From Streptococcus parasanguinis (lineage in GTDB: Bacteria > Bacillota > Bacilli > Lactobacillales > Streptococcaceae), in the NCBI GenBank assembly GCA_018377375.1, contig JAGZZN010000014.1, forward strand, positions 1 to 33,658: a DNA stretch of 33,658 bases, read 5' to 3'. Made by a program: the position numbers and the translations under genes. The notes under the pieces are model-generated. The model was not told where the DNA came from, made no database searches, and saw nothing but the letters and a program-made list of their open reading frames with translations. Below are positions 22,215-32,100 of this stretch, in pieces. How positions within the stretch are numbered: position 1 is the stretch's first letter; each line of letters begins with the position of its first letter.

Positions 22215-22445
22215 CTAGAATTGGCCAATAAAAATCTGCCGACTCATCTCATAGACACTGATAAAAAATGAGCTGGCTAGATAGCCGATTCCAATGCTGA
22301 TCATCAAGATCAAAAAACGGATTTTAACCGCATTTTCAGCACTTACTTTTAAAAACTTTTCCCATTGAACCAGGTTCAACAATAGGTAATAGGCAAAAAA
22401 GATAAACAATAGATGGCTTGAAAGGTTAAAAATCATTTGAATCAT
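22215..22445 (-). CDS. DUF1146 (YwzB-like) small membrane protein
   Basis: This 76-residue integral membrane protein has two hydrophobic helices (about 5-24 and 40-62) around a basic loop (LVQWEKFLKVSAENAVKIR), matching DUF1146/YwzB in length and layout. The family is of unknown function and is usually found between atpC and murA in Firmicutes, as here. The frame continues upstream through the atpC terminator, so the ATG at 22445 (or 22436) is chosen. A TATAAT box lies only 6 nt before it and no ribosome site is present, predicting a leaderless mRNA. Confidence 0.82.
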   Translation of the reverse strand: MIQMIFNLSSHLLFIFFAYYLLLNLVQWEKFLKVSAENAVKIRFLILMISIGIGYLASSFFISVYEMSRQIFIGQF

Positions 22446-22451
22446 ACAGCT

Positions 22452-22460
22452 ATTATACCA
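22452..22460 (-). promoter_or_regulatory. Extended -10 promoter of the DUF1146 gene
   Basis: On the minus strand TGGTATAAT, with a perfect TATAAT at 22452-22457, is followed by six bases and then the ATG at 22445. The expected transcription start is the A of that ATG. Confidence 0.68.
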
Positions 22461-22499
22461 TATTTGGTCCGTACTTTCTTCTTTTGATTCTCTCCCAAC

Positions 22500-22534
22500 A
22501 AAAATAAGGTGAGGACATACCTCCACCTTATTTT
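22500..22534 (-). terminator. Terminator of the atp operon
   Basis: On the minus strand AAAATAAGGTG (22534-22524) pairs with CACCTTATTTT (22511-22501) across a 12-nt loop, then T. It lies 7 nt after the atpC stop. Confidence 0.85.
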
Positions 22535-22541
22535 GAATATC

Positions 22542-22961
22542 TTATAAACGATTTCCGACATTAATCCGGTTAATGGCGCGTTGAAGAGCAATTTTAGCAC
22601 GACGTTCCATATCAACCGAATGCTGATCTTTGGCTTCTTCAATCGCTTTTTCAGCTCGCAGTTTGGCACGTTCTGCACGACTAATGTCGATATCTCGAGC
22701 ACGTTCGGCAGAATCGGCAACAATGGTAATGACATTATCAGCTACTTCGATAATCCCCCCATTGACTGCAATCCAATCAATATGTTTGTCATCGTCGACA
22801 CGACGAACCTTTACTTGGTCTACAGCCAAAACCGCAATGGTATTGATATGATGAGGTAAAATCCCTAATTCACCATCAATTGTCTTGACAGATACAAATG
22901 CGGCATGATGATCATAAACCAGTCCATCCGGTGTAACGATTTGGACGTTCATTTGACTCAT
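22542..22961 (-). CDS. atpC: F1Fo ATP synthase epsilon subunit
   Basis: This 139-residue subunit has an N-terminal beta sandwich (MNVQIVTPDGLVYDHHAAFV..., GELGILPHHIN) and a C-terminal helical pair (RAERAKLRAEKAIEEAKDQ...). It joins gamma to the c-ring and regulates ATP hydrolysis. It is the last gene of the operon, 13 nt after atpD, followed by a terminator. Confidence 0.97.
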   Translation of the reverse strand: MSQMNVQIVTPDGLVYDHHAAFVSVKTIDGELGILPHHINTIAVLAVDQVKVRRVDDDKHIDWIAVNGGIIEVADNVITIVADSAERARDIDISRAERAKLRAEKAIEEAKDQHSVDMERRAKIALQRAINRINVGNRL

Positions 22962-22974
22962 CTTTCACCTCTTC

Positions 22975-24381
22975 TTAGAATCCCATTTTTTCAGCTTTGG
23001 CAATCACATCTTCGATCGATCCAACACCACGGAAGGCATCTTCAGGAAGATGGTCATATTTCCCGTCCAAAATTTCTTTAAAGCCACGAACAGTTTCTCC
23101 AACTGGTACATAAGATCCAGGTTGACCTGTAAATTGTTCTGCAACGTTGAAGTTTTGTGACAAGAAGAATTGGATCCGGCGAGCACGAGCAACCAAGGTC
23201 TTTTCTTCGTCAGACAATTCATCCATCCCCAAGATAGCAATGATATCTTGCAATTCATGGTAACGTTGAAGGACGCGTTTGACTTCAGAAGCGACTGCAT
23301 AGTGTTCTTCTCCTACGATTTCTGGAGAAAGGGCACGTGAGCTTGATGCCAATGGGTCCACCGCAGGGTAGATCCCCAATTGTACCAACTTACGTTCCAA
23401 GTTGGTGGTTGAATCCAAGTGGGCAAAGGCGGTTGCTGGCGCTGGGTCTGTATAGTCATCGGCTGGCACATAGATGGCTTGGATGGATGTAACAGAACCT
23501 TTCTTCGTTGACGTAATCCGTTCTTGCAATTGCCCCATTTCAGTTGCCAAAGTAGGTTGGTAACCAACGGCTGATGGCATCCGTCCCAAAAGGGCTGATA
23601 CTTCAGATCCGGCTTGGGTGAAACGGAAGATATTGTCGATAAACAAGAGAACGTCCTGACCTTCGACATCACGGAAGTATTCCGCAATGGTCAAACCAGT
23701 CAAAGCAACACGCATCCGTGCTCCAGGTGGCTCATTCATTTGTCCAAAGACCATGGCTGTTTTTTCAATAACGCCAGATTCTTTCATTTCCCAGTAAAGG
23801 TCATTCCCTTCACGTGTCCGTTCCCCAACACCGGTAAATACAGAAATCCCACCGTGTTCTTGGGCAATATTATGGATTAATTCTTGAATCAAGACGGTCT
23901 TCCCAACTCCGGCACCGCCGAAGAGTCCGACCTTCCCACCTTTCAAATAAGGGGCTAAGAGGTCAATAACCTTGATCCCTGTTTCAAGAATTTCTTCTGA
24001 AGTAGAGAGCTCGTCAAAGGATGGAGCTTTTTTGTGGATGGAGTCACGAGGAGCATCCTCAGGAAAAGGTTGATCCAAGTCAATGGTATCTCCAAGAACA
24101 TTGAAGACACGTCCCAAGGTTTCTTTTCCGACTGGAACAGAGATTGGACGACCTGTGTCCAAGACTTCCATTCCACGTGTTAAACCATCAGTTGATTCCA
24201 TGGCGATGGTCCGTACGACCCCATCACCAAGTTCCAAAGCTACTTCAAGAACGACTTTTGATTTTTGTTGGTCATTTTTATAGACTACAAGCGCATTATT
24301 GATCTCAGGAAGTTTATCTCCAACGGAAAAGGCAACGTCTACGACGGGACCTACGACCTGAGAAATTTTGCCTAAACTCAT
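22975..24381 (-). CDS. atpD: F1Fo ATP synthase beta subunit
   Basis: This 468-residue catalytic subunit has Walker A GGAGVGKT at 155-162, the GVGERTREGNDLY loop containing the catalytic glutamate, and LLFIDNIFRFTQAGSEVSALLGRMPSA including the DELSDEE region near the C-terminus. In streptococci the complex mainly hydrolyses ATP to pump protons out and hold cytoplasmic pH. The 85-nt gap from atpG contains a small hairpin. Confidence 0.98.
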   Translation of the reverse strand: MSLGKISQVVGPVVDVAFSVGDKLPEINNALVVYKNDQQKSKVVLEVALELGDGVVRTIAMESTDGLTRGMEVLDTGRPISVPVGKETLGRVFNVLGDTIDLDQPFPEDAPRDSIHKKAPSFDELSTSEEILETGIKVIDLLAPYLKGGKVGLFGGAGVGKTVLIQELIHNIAQEHGGISVFTGVGERTREGNDLYWEMKESGVIEKTAMVFGQMNEPPGARMRVALTGLTIAEYFRDVEGQDVLLFIDNIFRFTQAGSEVSALLGRMPSAVGYQPTLATEMGQLQERITSTKKGSVTSIQAIYVPADDYTDPAPATAFAHLDSTTNLERKLVQLGIYPAVDPLASSSRALSPEIVGEEHYAVASEVKRVLQRYHELQDIIAILGMDELSDEEKTLVARARRIQFFLSQNFNVAEQFTGQPGSYVPVGETVRGFKEILDGKYDHLPEDAFRGVGSIEDVIAKAEKMGF

Positions 24382-24411
24382 GTCATTCTCCTATTCTAAG
24401 TAATTTCTACT

Positions 24412-24433
24412 GCTCAAAAGTTCTCTTTCGAGC
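24412..24433 (-). other. Small intercistronic hairpin between atpG and atpD
   Basis: On the minus strand GCTCGAAA (24433-24426) and TTTTGAGC (24419-24412) can form an 8-bp stem with a G-U pair and a 6-nt loop. There is no T tract beyond it. It may affect mRNA processing or relative subunit expression; this is inference. Confidence 0.35.
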
Positions 24434-24466
24434 ATCTGTTTTTGTATAAAAAATTGTATCCGACAA

Positions 24467-25348
24467 CTATTCAAGGGCGCTAGCACCTGCAACGATTTCG
24501 GTAATTTCTTGTGTAATCGCTGCTTGACGAGCACGGTTGTATTGAATCGTTAATTCATCAATGACTTTCTTGGCATTGTCTGTTGCAGTTTGCATGGCCA
24601 TCATCCCCGCAGCATTTTCAGCTGTTTTAGCATCAATAATGGCACCATAGATCATGCTTTCAGCAAATTGAGGGAGCAATTGATCCAAAATGGCATCTCG
24701 ACTAGATTCCAATTCTAGATTCAATACATAATCCTCATCTGCTTCATTGGGGTCCAAATCAATAATCGGAAGCATCTGTTCTACCCGCATTTGGCTAGTT
24801 AAACTGTTAACGTGATGGTTGTAACAGACGTACAACTCATCAAACAAGCCTTCCTGATACATTTGGACTGTTTTCGAAATGATCGTACGAACTTCCTTAA
24901 AGCTAGGTTGATCAGGCAAACCACGCAATTCATAAACCGGCTGAATCCCACGGGCACGGAAGAAATCCGCCCCGACACTTCCAATACAGATCACTTCAAA
25001 GTCATCTCCAGTTGGATGGTATTCTGCCTTCATTTCCATCATGGTTTTAAGGATGGAGGCATTGTAGCCTCCGACCAAACCACGATCGGATGTAATCACG
25101 ATATAAGCTGTCTTTTTTACCGGCCGACTCACCAACATGGGATGGGACTTAGCATTTTCTGTTTCATGTCCATGGAGCAAGTCTGTTAGTAACTTACGTA
25201 CCTTAGCGGCATAAACCTGAAAATCCTTGGCTGCTTGCTCAGATTTTCCGAGTTTAGCAGCAGACACCATCTGCATGGCATTGGTAATTTGACTAGTATT
25301 TTTAGTGGATGCAATCTTATTTTTTATATCATTTAATGAAACTGCCAT
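24467..25348 (-). CDS. atpG: F1Fo ATP synthase gamma subunit
   Basis: This 293-residue rotor shaft has long N- and C-terminal helices forming the coiled coil (SLNDIKNKIASTKNTSQITNAMQMVSAAKL at the start, QYNRARQAAITQEITEIVAGA at the end) around a Rossmann-like core (VITSDRGLVGGYNASIL). It lies 15 nt after atpA, with normal length. Confidence 0.97.
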   Translation of the reverse strand: MAVSLNDIKNKIASTKNTSQITNAMQMVSAAKLGKSEQAAKDFQVYAAKVRKLLTDLLHGHETENAKSHPMLVSRPVKKTAYIVITSDRGLVGGYNASILKTMMEMKAEYHPTGDDFEVICIGSVGADFFRARGIQPVYELRGLPDQPSFKEVRTIISKTVQMYQEGLFDELYVCYNHHVNSLTSQMRVEQMLPIIDLDPNEADEDYVLNLELESSRDAILDQLLPQFAESMIYGAIIDAKTAENAAGMMAMQTATDNAKKVIDELTIQYNRARQAAITQEITEIVAGASALE

Positions 25349-25363
25349 CTTCCACTCCTATTT

Positions 25364-26869
25364 CTATTTGAAATTTGACTGGTTGACAAATTCTGTAAGG
25401 GCTGCATCCAGTTCTTCTTCTGCTGGAAGATCATGTGTCGAACGAATCGTCTCAAAGATTTGATTAAAATGTGCTTCAAAGTAATCAAACAACTCTTCTT
25501 GGAAACGAAGAATATCGTCTACTGGAACACTATCTAAGAAACCATGAGTCAAGGCATACAAGATCACGACTTGTTTTTCAACTGTCAATGGTTCATGAAC
25601 GGGTTGTTTCAAGACTTCAACTGTTCGGCGACCACGGTTCAATTTCGCTTGAGTCGCAGCATCCAAGTCACTACCAAATTTCGTGAAGGCTTCCAATTCA
25701 CGGTAGGAAGCAAGGTCGATACGAAGGGTACCCGCAACTTTCTTCATAGCCTTGATTTGGGCAGCTCCCCCTACACGGGATACAGAAGAACCTGCATCAA
25801 TGGCTGGACGAATACCAGCATTAAACAAATTATCTTGCAAGAAGATTTGTCCGTCTGTGATCGAAATCACATTGGTTGCGATATAAGCGGAGATGTCCCC
25901 TGCTTGGGTTTCAATGATTGGAAGAGCTGTAATAGAACCCCCACCCAATTCATCCGAAACTTTCGCAGAACGTTCCAACAAACGGCTGTGGAGATAGAAG
26001 ACATCCCCTGGGAAGGCTTCACGTCCTGGTGGACGACGAAGAAGAAGGGACAATTCACGGTAAGCTACGGCTTGTTTTGACAAATCATCATAGACGATCA
26101 AAACATGTTTACCGTTATACATGAACTCTTCTGCCATGGCAACCCCAGCATAAGGTGCCAAATAAAGCAATGGAGACGGTTGAGAAGCCGAAGCGGTTAC
26201 CACAATCGTATAATCCATAGCTCCGTATTTACGGAGAGTTTCTACTTGCGTACGAACTGTTGATTCTTTTTGACCAATCGCCACATAGATACAGATCATG
26301 TCTTGACCCTTTTGGTTCAAAATGGTATCGATGGCAATCGAAGTTTTCCCTGTTTGACGGTCCCCGATGATCAATTCCCGTTGACCGCGTCCAATTGGAA
26401 CAAGGGCATCAATGGCTTTCAAACCAGTTTGTAGGGGTTCTGAGACAGATTTCCGTTGCATAACACCAGGAGCTGGTGTTTCAACTGGACGGAATTTATC
26501 TGTCACAATCTCACCCAAACCATCTACTGGTTGGCCAAGTGGGTTAACAACACGACCAATCAAGGCATCCCCTGCAGGGACTTCCATGATTTTACCTGTA
26601 CGACGGACAGAGTCTCCTTCACGAATATCCGTGAAATCACCCAAGATGATGATCCCGACATCCGTTGTTTCTAAGTTTTGGGCCATCCCGTATGAGCCAT
26701 TTTCAAAGATTAACAACTCACCACTCATGGCATTTTCAAGCCCATGAGCGCGGGCAATCCCGTCACCAATGTAGGTTACAACACCTGTCTCAGTGACGTC
26801 AAAGTTTGGCTTGAAATTTTCAATTTGTTGCTTAATTAAAGCGCTGATTTCTTGTGCGTTAATCGCCAA
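25364..26869 (-). CDS. atpA: F1Fo ATP synthase alpha subunit, TTG start
   Basis: This 501-residue non-catalytic nucleotide-binding subunit has Walker A GDRQTGKT at 169-176 and the conserved VGGAAQIKAMKKVAGTLR and ALTHGFLD segments. The codon at 26867-26869 is TTG, preceded by a weak GTGGTG-type site. The N-terminus MAINAQEISALIKQQIE agrees with other streptococcal alpha subunits as I remember them, so TTG is the probable start. It follows atpH by 15 nt. Confidence 0.97.
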   Translation of the reverse strand: MAINAQEISALIKQQIENFKPNFDVTETGVVTYIGDGIARAHGLENAMSGELLIFENGSYGMAQNLETTDVGIIILGDFTDIREGDSVRRTGKIMEVPAGDALIGRVVNPLGQPVDGLGEIVTDKFRPVETPAPGVMQRKSVSEPLQTGLKAIDALVPIGRGQRELIIGDRQTGKTSIAIDTILNQKGQDMICIYVAIGQKESTVRTQVETLRKYGAMDYTIVVTASASQPSPLLYLAPYAGVAMAEEFMYNGKHVLIVYDDLSKQAVAYRELSLLLRRPPGREAFPGDVFYLHSRLLERSAKVSDELGGGSITALPIIETQAGDISAYIATNVISITDGQIFLQDNLFNAGIRPAIDAGSSVSRVGGAAQIKAMKKVAGTLRIDLASYRELEAFTKFGSDLDAATQAKLNRGRRTVEVLKQPVHEPLTVEKQVVILYALTHGFLDSVPVDDILRFQEELFDYFEAHFNQIFETIRSTHDLPAEEELDAALTEFVNQSNFK

Positions 26870-26884
26870 AATTCACACCACTTT

Positions 26885-27421
26885 CTATTTCAATTTAGAT
26901 TTTATAACTTGCAATTGGTGTTTGAGACTGGTATCCAACGTTTTATGATTGGCTGTCACGACAAAGCCACCAATTAAATCTGGATCGATCTTTTGTTGGA
27001 TCGAGCGAACTTGAATCCCAAATTTTCTTTCGATAATGGGTACTAGCTTTTGCTCTTGAACAGGATCCAAACCAGCAACTGTCGTAACAGTGACGACAAA
27101 TGCGTTGCTCAACAGTTGAATCTGATCCAAACAAATCGTTACAATGTCATAAAATAAGGCTTCACGATGATTGAGAATAACCACTTCAATCAAATGGTCG
27201 AGTAATTGTGAATCAGAGGGTTGAAAAAGTCTTAGACTTTTTGCTTTCTCTTCATCCTCTACACCGATATGAGCTAAGAAGTTAGCAAGTCCAGTCTCCT
27301 CAAAAATGCCCTTGATTTGGGTCAATTTTTCAAAGACAAGATCTTGTTCTCCTTTTTCAAAGACCAATTGAACAAAAGGCTGGGTATATTTCTCAATCAC
27401 CATCAGTTGCTTTTTGTCCAT
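26885..27421 (-). CDS. atpH: F1Fo ATP synthase delta subunit
   Basis: This 178-residue peripheral-stalk subunit has an N-terminal helical bundle (YTQPFVQLVFEKGEQ...) and the conserved C-terminal hairpin region DPDLIGGFVVTANHKTLDTSLKHQL. Its ATG shares one base with the atpF stop (TAATG), so translation is coupled to the b subunit it binds. Confidence 0.96.
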   Translation of the reverse strand: MDKKQLMVIEKYTQPFVQLVFEKGEQDLVFEKLTQIKGIFEETGLANFLAHIGVEDEEKAKSLRLFQPSDSQLLDHLIEVVILNHREALFYDIVTICLDQIQLLSNAFVVTVTTVAGLDPVQEQKLVPIIERKFGIQVRSIQQKIDPDLIGGFVVTANHKTLDTSLKHQLQVIKSKLK

Positions 27422-27915
27422 TAGGCTTCTCCTAATTCATCAAGATAGCGATCGATCAGTTGGCGTTGACCTTCAGCATCCAGCTGTTGACTCAACAATT
27501 TGCTGGCAAGATTGACAGTGAGATCTGCCACATCGCCTTTGATACTGTTCAATGCTTCTTCTTTGTTATGCGCAATTTCTTGTTGCGCTTTTTCTTTCAA
27601 ACGTACTGCTTCTTGAGTGGCTTCTGAAAGGATCTGAGATTTGTTCTTTTCTGCAGTTTCCTTTGCATTTTCGACAATAGACGCAGCTTCTTTGCGGCTA
27701 CCTGCCAACTCTTCTTCACGTTTACTTGCTAGTTCCTCAGCTTTTTGACGAGCTGATTCTGCTCCATCAATATCATCTGTAATCTTTTTGGCACGCGCTT
27801 CTAAAATTCCATTGATATTGTTCCATGCAAATTTCTTTATTAAAAAGATTAATAATAGGAAGGAACCAGCAATGAGAATAAAGTTACCAATAATTTCACT
27901 CATTGATACATGCAT
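27421..27915 (-). CDS. atpF: F1Fo ATP synthase b subunit
   Basis: This 164-residue stator subunit has one N-terminal membrane helix (about 9-27), then a long charged coiled coil (about 35-150, rich in Ala, Lys and Glu) reaching F1. The first ATG at 27915 has GAGGAGGAG 6 nt upstream and is preferred over the internal Met at residue 5. Confidence 0.96.
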   Translation of the reverse strand: MHVSMSEIIGNFILIAGSFLLLIFLIKKFAWNNINGILEARAKKITDDIDGAESARQKAEELASKREEELAGSRKEAASIVENAKETAEKNKSQILSEATQEAVRLKEKAQQEIAHNKEEALNSIKGDVADLTVNLASKLLSQQLDAEGQRQLIDRYLDELGEA

Positions 27916-27934
27916 TCTTCTACTCCTCCTCTAC

Positions 27935-28648
27935 TTACTCTTCACCATTAATTTTCTTACCAATATAGATTGATGACAACATGGTAAACACATAGGCTTG
28001 GATACATGAAATAAAAATTGAAAATGCAGTCCATGCCATGCTACCAATAAAGGCAAATGGATACCAATAGAAAGCTTGGTGTGATAAGTTCACGAGCAAG
28101 CTTGCTAATACCTCACCCGCAAAGATATTTCCGAAGATCCGAAGTGCCAAGGAGGCAAAGTTCGTTAATTCTTCCAAAATATTCATGGGGGTCATGAATC
28201 CAGGTGTCACAAAAGCCTTTAAATATTCCTTCACACCACGTCGGCGAATTCCTTCTACATGGGCGATTAAGGTGATCAAAAATGAAAAGGCAAAGTCATA
28301 ACCCAGGTTAGCGGTTGGTGATGTCCACAAATTGTAACCATTGGTCGTTTCGATTTTAGCCATCAATCCAATGTTATTGGCCACTAAAAGAAATAGGAAA
28401 AGAACAAACAAGAACAAGGAATAGTCCTTTATATAATGTTCCCCAATATTTCCTTTGGTGAAGCCTACGACAAAGTCATATGCGTATTCCAGCACATTTT
28501 GTTTGCCCTTTGGTCGGATCGTCATTTTACGGCTGGCCCAATAAATAAAGCCAAAAACCACCAAAACAGCAATCAAGGTCATAGCAAGTAGGGTCAAATT
28601 AAAAGTTACAGGTCCAAGAGTTATCGTTGGAGTGATACTTTCTTCCAA
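27935..28648 (-). CDS. atpB: F1Fo ATP synthase a subunit, TTG start
   Basis: This 237-residue integral membrane subunit forms the proton half-channels beside the c-ring. The essential arginine is Arg170 in SLALRIFGNIFAGEV; five or six hydrophobic helices are evident. The codon at 28646-28648 is TTG, preceded by AAGGAGG 9 nt upstream; no ATG at this end gives the expected N-terminus. It lies 33 nt after atpE. Confidence 0.96.
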   Translation of the reverse strand: MEESITPTITLGPVTFNLTLLAMTLIAVLVVFGFIYWASRKMTIRPKGKQNVLEYAYDFVVGFTKGNIGEHYIKDYSLFLFVLFLFLLVANNIGLMAKIETTNGYNLWTSPTANLGYDFAFSFLITLIAHVEGIRRRGVKEYLKAFVTPGFMTPMNILEELTNFASLALRIFGNIFAGEVLASLLVNLSHQAFYWYPFAFIGSMAWTAFSIFISCIQAYVFTMLSSIYIGKKINGEE

Positions 28649-28681
28649 GTTTTGACACCTCCTTTTCTAAAATAGAAGTGC

Positions 28682-28882
28682 TTATTTGATAATGAAGGCC
28701 ATAACCAAGGTTACGAAGAAAGTACCTTCGACAAAGGCAACACCAAGAATCAAGAGGCTACGCAATTGACCGATAATTTCTGGTTGACGAGACGCAGATT
28801 TCAATAGGCTGCTCATCATCAAACCTTCTGCCAGTGATACACCAAAGCAGGCTAAACAAAGACCTAAAAATGTTAAATTCAT
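28682..28882 (-). CDS. atpE: F1Fo ATP synthase c subunit
   Basis: This 66-residue hairpin proteolipid has two membrane helices joined by the polar loop SASRQPE. The ion-binding glutamate is Glu52 in GVAFVEGTFF, where the residue is Glu as in other streptococci; nothing marks it as sodium-binding. It is the first gene of the operon, as usual in streptococci where atpI is absent. AGGAG lies 8 nt before the ATG. Confidence 0.97.
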   Translation of the reverse strand: MNLTFLGLCLACFGVSLAEGLMMSSLLKSASRQPEIIGQLRSLLILGVAFVEGTFFVTLVMAFIIK

Positions 28883-28915
28883 GATGAATTCTCCTTTTAT
28901 AAATTTTACCTCCTT

Positions 28916-28944
28916 AGTTTACTCCTAAAAGATATAATAGTCAA
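28916..28944 (-). promoter_or_regulatory. Promoter of the atp operon
   Basis: On the minus strand TTGACT (28939-28944), a 17-nt spacer and TAAACT (28916-28921) place the start near 28909, about 26 nt before the atpE ATG. An AAGGAGG at 28915-28909 overlaps the start point and is probably not a used ribosome site. Between this promoter and the M26 terminator (28945-29072) I see only AT-rich sequence with no gene. Confidence 0.7.
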
Positions 28945-29072
28945 ATATTTCCTAGAAAAGAAAGCGTTTTTGTTAAATTACGTTATTTTTTTAATATGAT
29001 AATTTTTCCGACCTACGATTGATTCCTTTTAATTTTTAGACACTTTGTCCACCTCTATTCATTTTTTCTTCT

Positions 29073-29103
29073 AAAAAACTCTCACCTGCTCAGCAGATGA
29101 GAG
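29073..29103 (-). terminator. Terminator of the M26 protease gene
   Basis: On the minus strand CTCTCATCTGC (29103-29093) pairs with GCAGGTGAGAG (29089-29079), with one G-U pair and a 3-nt loop, followed by TTTTTT (29078-29073). It starts 7 nt after the stop codon. Confidence 0.9.
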
Positions 29104-29110
29104 AATTCGA

Positions 29111-32100
29111 TTATTTAAAGATAGACGTTTTGAAACTGTCTGTTTGTTGCAGCAATTTCTTAAAGACTTTTTCTTTCAGTGCAACCGTATTGTCAAATTT
29201 GACAGAACCATTCTTCAAGCTGGCCTGATCTTTTTCAACCGCAGTTGCAAAGGCTTGTTTTAAGTCATCATAAGTGCTATAAGTAGTCCCATCAACTTCA
29301 ATAGCCTGAAGTCCATTTTTAGCACTGGTCACCACTTCGTTGAAGTATGCTTTCTTCCAGTCTTCAAGGGTACTGAATGTTCCATCAGAAATCTTTTGAA
29401 TGATGTAATCATCCCCTAAAGTCGCATGACCTGCTTGTTTGGATTCTTGTTTATACTTGTTTGAAGCATAGCCTAAGAAGCCTTTTTCATAACCATAGTA
29501 GCCCCAGAGTCTAAAGGTATTGTGTTTGAAGGACATGGCTCCAGGAGCCCCTTCACTGGTGTTTCCACCATAGATCCCTGTCATCATCGGCACCGTCACA
29601 TAGGCTGAGCCAAAGTCCGATGGATTATAGACACCATTTCCAGGACCACGATTGGTCATGAAGTTGTTGGTGATGAGATCATCTACTGAATGTAAGGTGA
29701 TGGCTTTTTCCTCATCACTCAAAGGACGCACCTTATCAAATTGATTCTTGGTATTAGCCCCTCGGTATTGTTTATCAACCTTCTTGAACCATGCATTGTT
29801 CAAGTCTTGACTGCCTTTATTGAGGACGGCTTCTCCTTCTAGGTAATCCAGAAGCATGAGCGTATCGTTATACCCCTTCATGTAACGATCAATTTCATCG
29901 CGTGATTGAAGGTAATTTGGATTAGTGTTGTACCATTGGTTGCCGTCGTTTGGACGTTCATAGGCCATGTTGAGACCTAGAGCTTTGTATTCCCCATTTG
30001 GATTGGATACGGATGGCGTTTGGAGCATGCCTTGAGCATAGGCTTCTAGATCCGTTCCTTCACGGTGTCTCCAGCCACCCAAGTATACCATACGGTCATT
30101 GACGTGCGTCGTTTCATGGGTAAAAGCAGAAATCCCAAAGTCACTGATCATATCCGTCACCATAAAGAAGACCGAATCATCTTTATAAGGATTTCCATAG
30201 ACACGAGCGGTTGCTCCCATGCGCCAATCTGTCGCATGGTAACGATCAGTTGGTCCATATAATTCACGAATTGGAGCGACATCTTTTCCACTATTCGTAT
30301 GGCCATAACGGTCTGTACTAATGCCTTTATAATTTTGATTATCAAGGACAGGGGTCGGCACCATATTATTGCTCTTTAGGAGCTGGTTGCGAACATTATC
30401 AGCTGCTAATCGCGACCAGAAATCCAAGTAGTCCTGTTGGGCTTTTGCTACTTTATCAATTTCCGCCTTGAAGGCATTTCGTTCTGCCTCAGTGTTTTTA
30501 CCGTATTTCTCGAAGGAACTATAGGCCAAGGTATTGTATGTTGAAATCAAGAACATGTGCGCATCTTTAAGATTCAAGAGTGGCAAGATCATTTTACCGT
30601 GAATATCATTGTTTAAGCCCTCATAGGCTCTATGCTTAGCAGATGCGAAAGCTAGATTGGTCGTCTCAGGCTCCACAATATAGACATTGTCTTTGGTTGC
30701 TTTGATGAACCAATCATTCAAGTCTGTATCAGTTGTAAAGAGGTCCATATTGTACTTCAGGAAGTCATTTAGGTTGCTAGAAAGAGTAGACTTCGCAACG
30801 ACTTCTCGGAAGGCATCATGGGTACGAGTTCCTTTGATGTAGTCTTCTTTTGAACCAATTTCAATCAAACGGTCTAAGACATCAACATTCTTCCCATAGA
30901 AGTCTGGCTTGAACAACATGAGCTGCTTAAGATTGACATCATCGAACTTCACTCCGTAATAGCGATTGAGGTAAGAAAGCCCTAAAAGAACGGCCGCCTT
31001 GTTGTCATCAACTTTCTTGATAAGGGCACGTTTGGCAGCCTCATCTGTGTTTAATTGATGGTCTTGGTTTTCAACCAGTTGTTTGACAAAGTGAGTCAGA
31101 TTATCCTTGACTTCTTGGAAACTTTCTTCGAGGTAAAGGTTCTTAATGGCATTGACTTTGTTAGGTCCTGTTCGACCTAAGTGAGTGTAGATTGGATCTG
31201 ATTGCAATTCTACAGGACTTAATTTCTCTACGATGGCACTGATGAGATCGCTACGGTCCTTGTCCACCATATTTGGCGTGTAGACTACTTCACCGAGCTC
31301 CGCCACACTGTACTCTTTGACTTGTTTGACTTTAGAATCTTTCGGTGTCATGCTAAAGACATCTTTGGTCTTATCGGCATAATGGATCAGGATGTGATCA
31401 GCATCTGCTAGTTCCGTGACAAAATCATTGCCCTTCATAGCGGTCACAGACAAGACTTCCTTGGTCAAAAGAGGGCTCGTCGCAGCCAATTTATTCCCTT
31501 GGTCGACAATCCACTCTTTATTGTAGAATGGTTGCAATTTAGCAATATTACGGTAAGCCAGCTCACGAGTCGCATCGTAAGCAGTGATGGCCTTATATTG
31601 ATCGTCTTTGCTAACAAGGTGATTGAGCGTGTCTTCAATCGGTTTGCTGCTGGTGAATGTATCAGCTGTAATTCCCATTGCTTCGATTTTCTGCTCAGCT
31701 TCTGCCAGCGAGATGCTAGGGATTTTACGGGAGTTGTTAAAGGATTTCTTCCCTTCACTCACGCCTTCCACGCTGTAATTGCGCTTGGTTCTTGAATAGG
31801 TGAAGTAATCATCAGCGTCGATATCCGAGTGTCCGAAGACCATCTCACCCGTTTTGACTTTCATCATGGTGATGTTGTCTTCAATAGTCCCCAAGGCCCA
31901 GTTGGTCCCCAGTAATCCACCAGATTGAACCGCTTCTTTGAGTTCAATTGAACCTTTAGCAACTGAATTTCTGAGAACCCCTTCTTTACCTACTGTGTGG
32001 TTATTTCCAACATTTTGAGAGGAATAAACGAGACCTGCAGCTTTGGCTTTGTTCCCAGTGATTTCAGCATCAACGTAAGCTTTTTCTACGACACCCTTCC

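Noticed and set aside
28909..28915. Extra AAGGAGG upstream of atpE marking a small leader gene
   Set aside because: It overlaps the predicted transcription start and no start codon follows at a useful distance.
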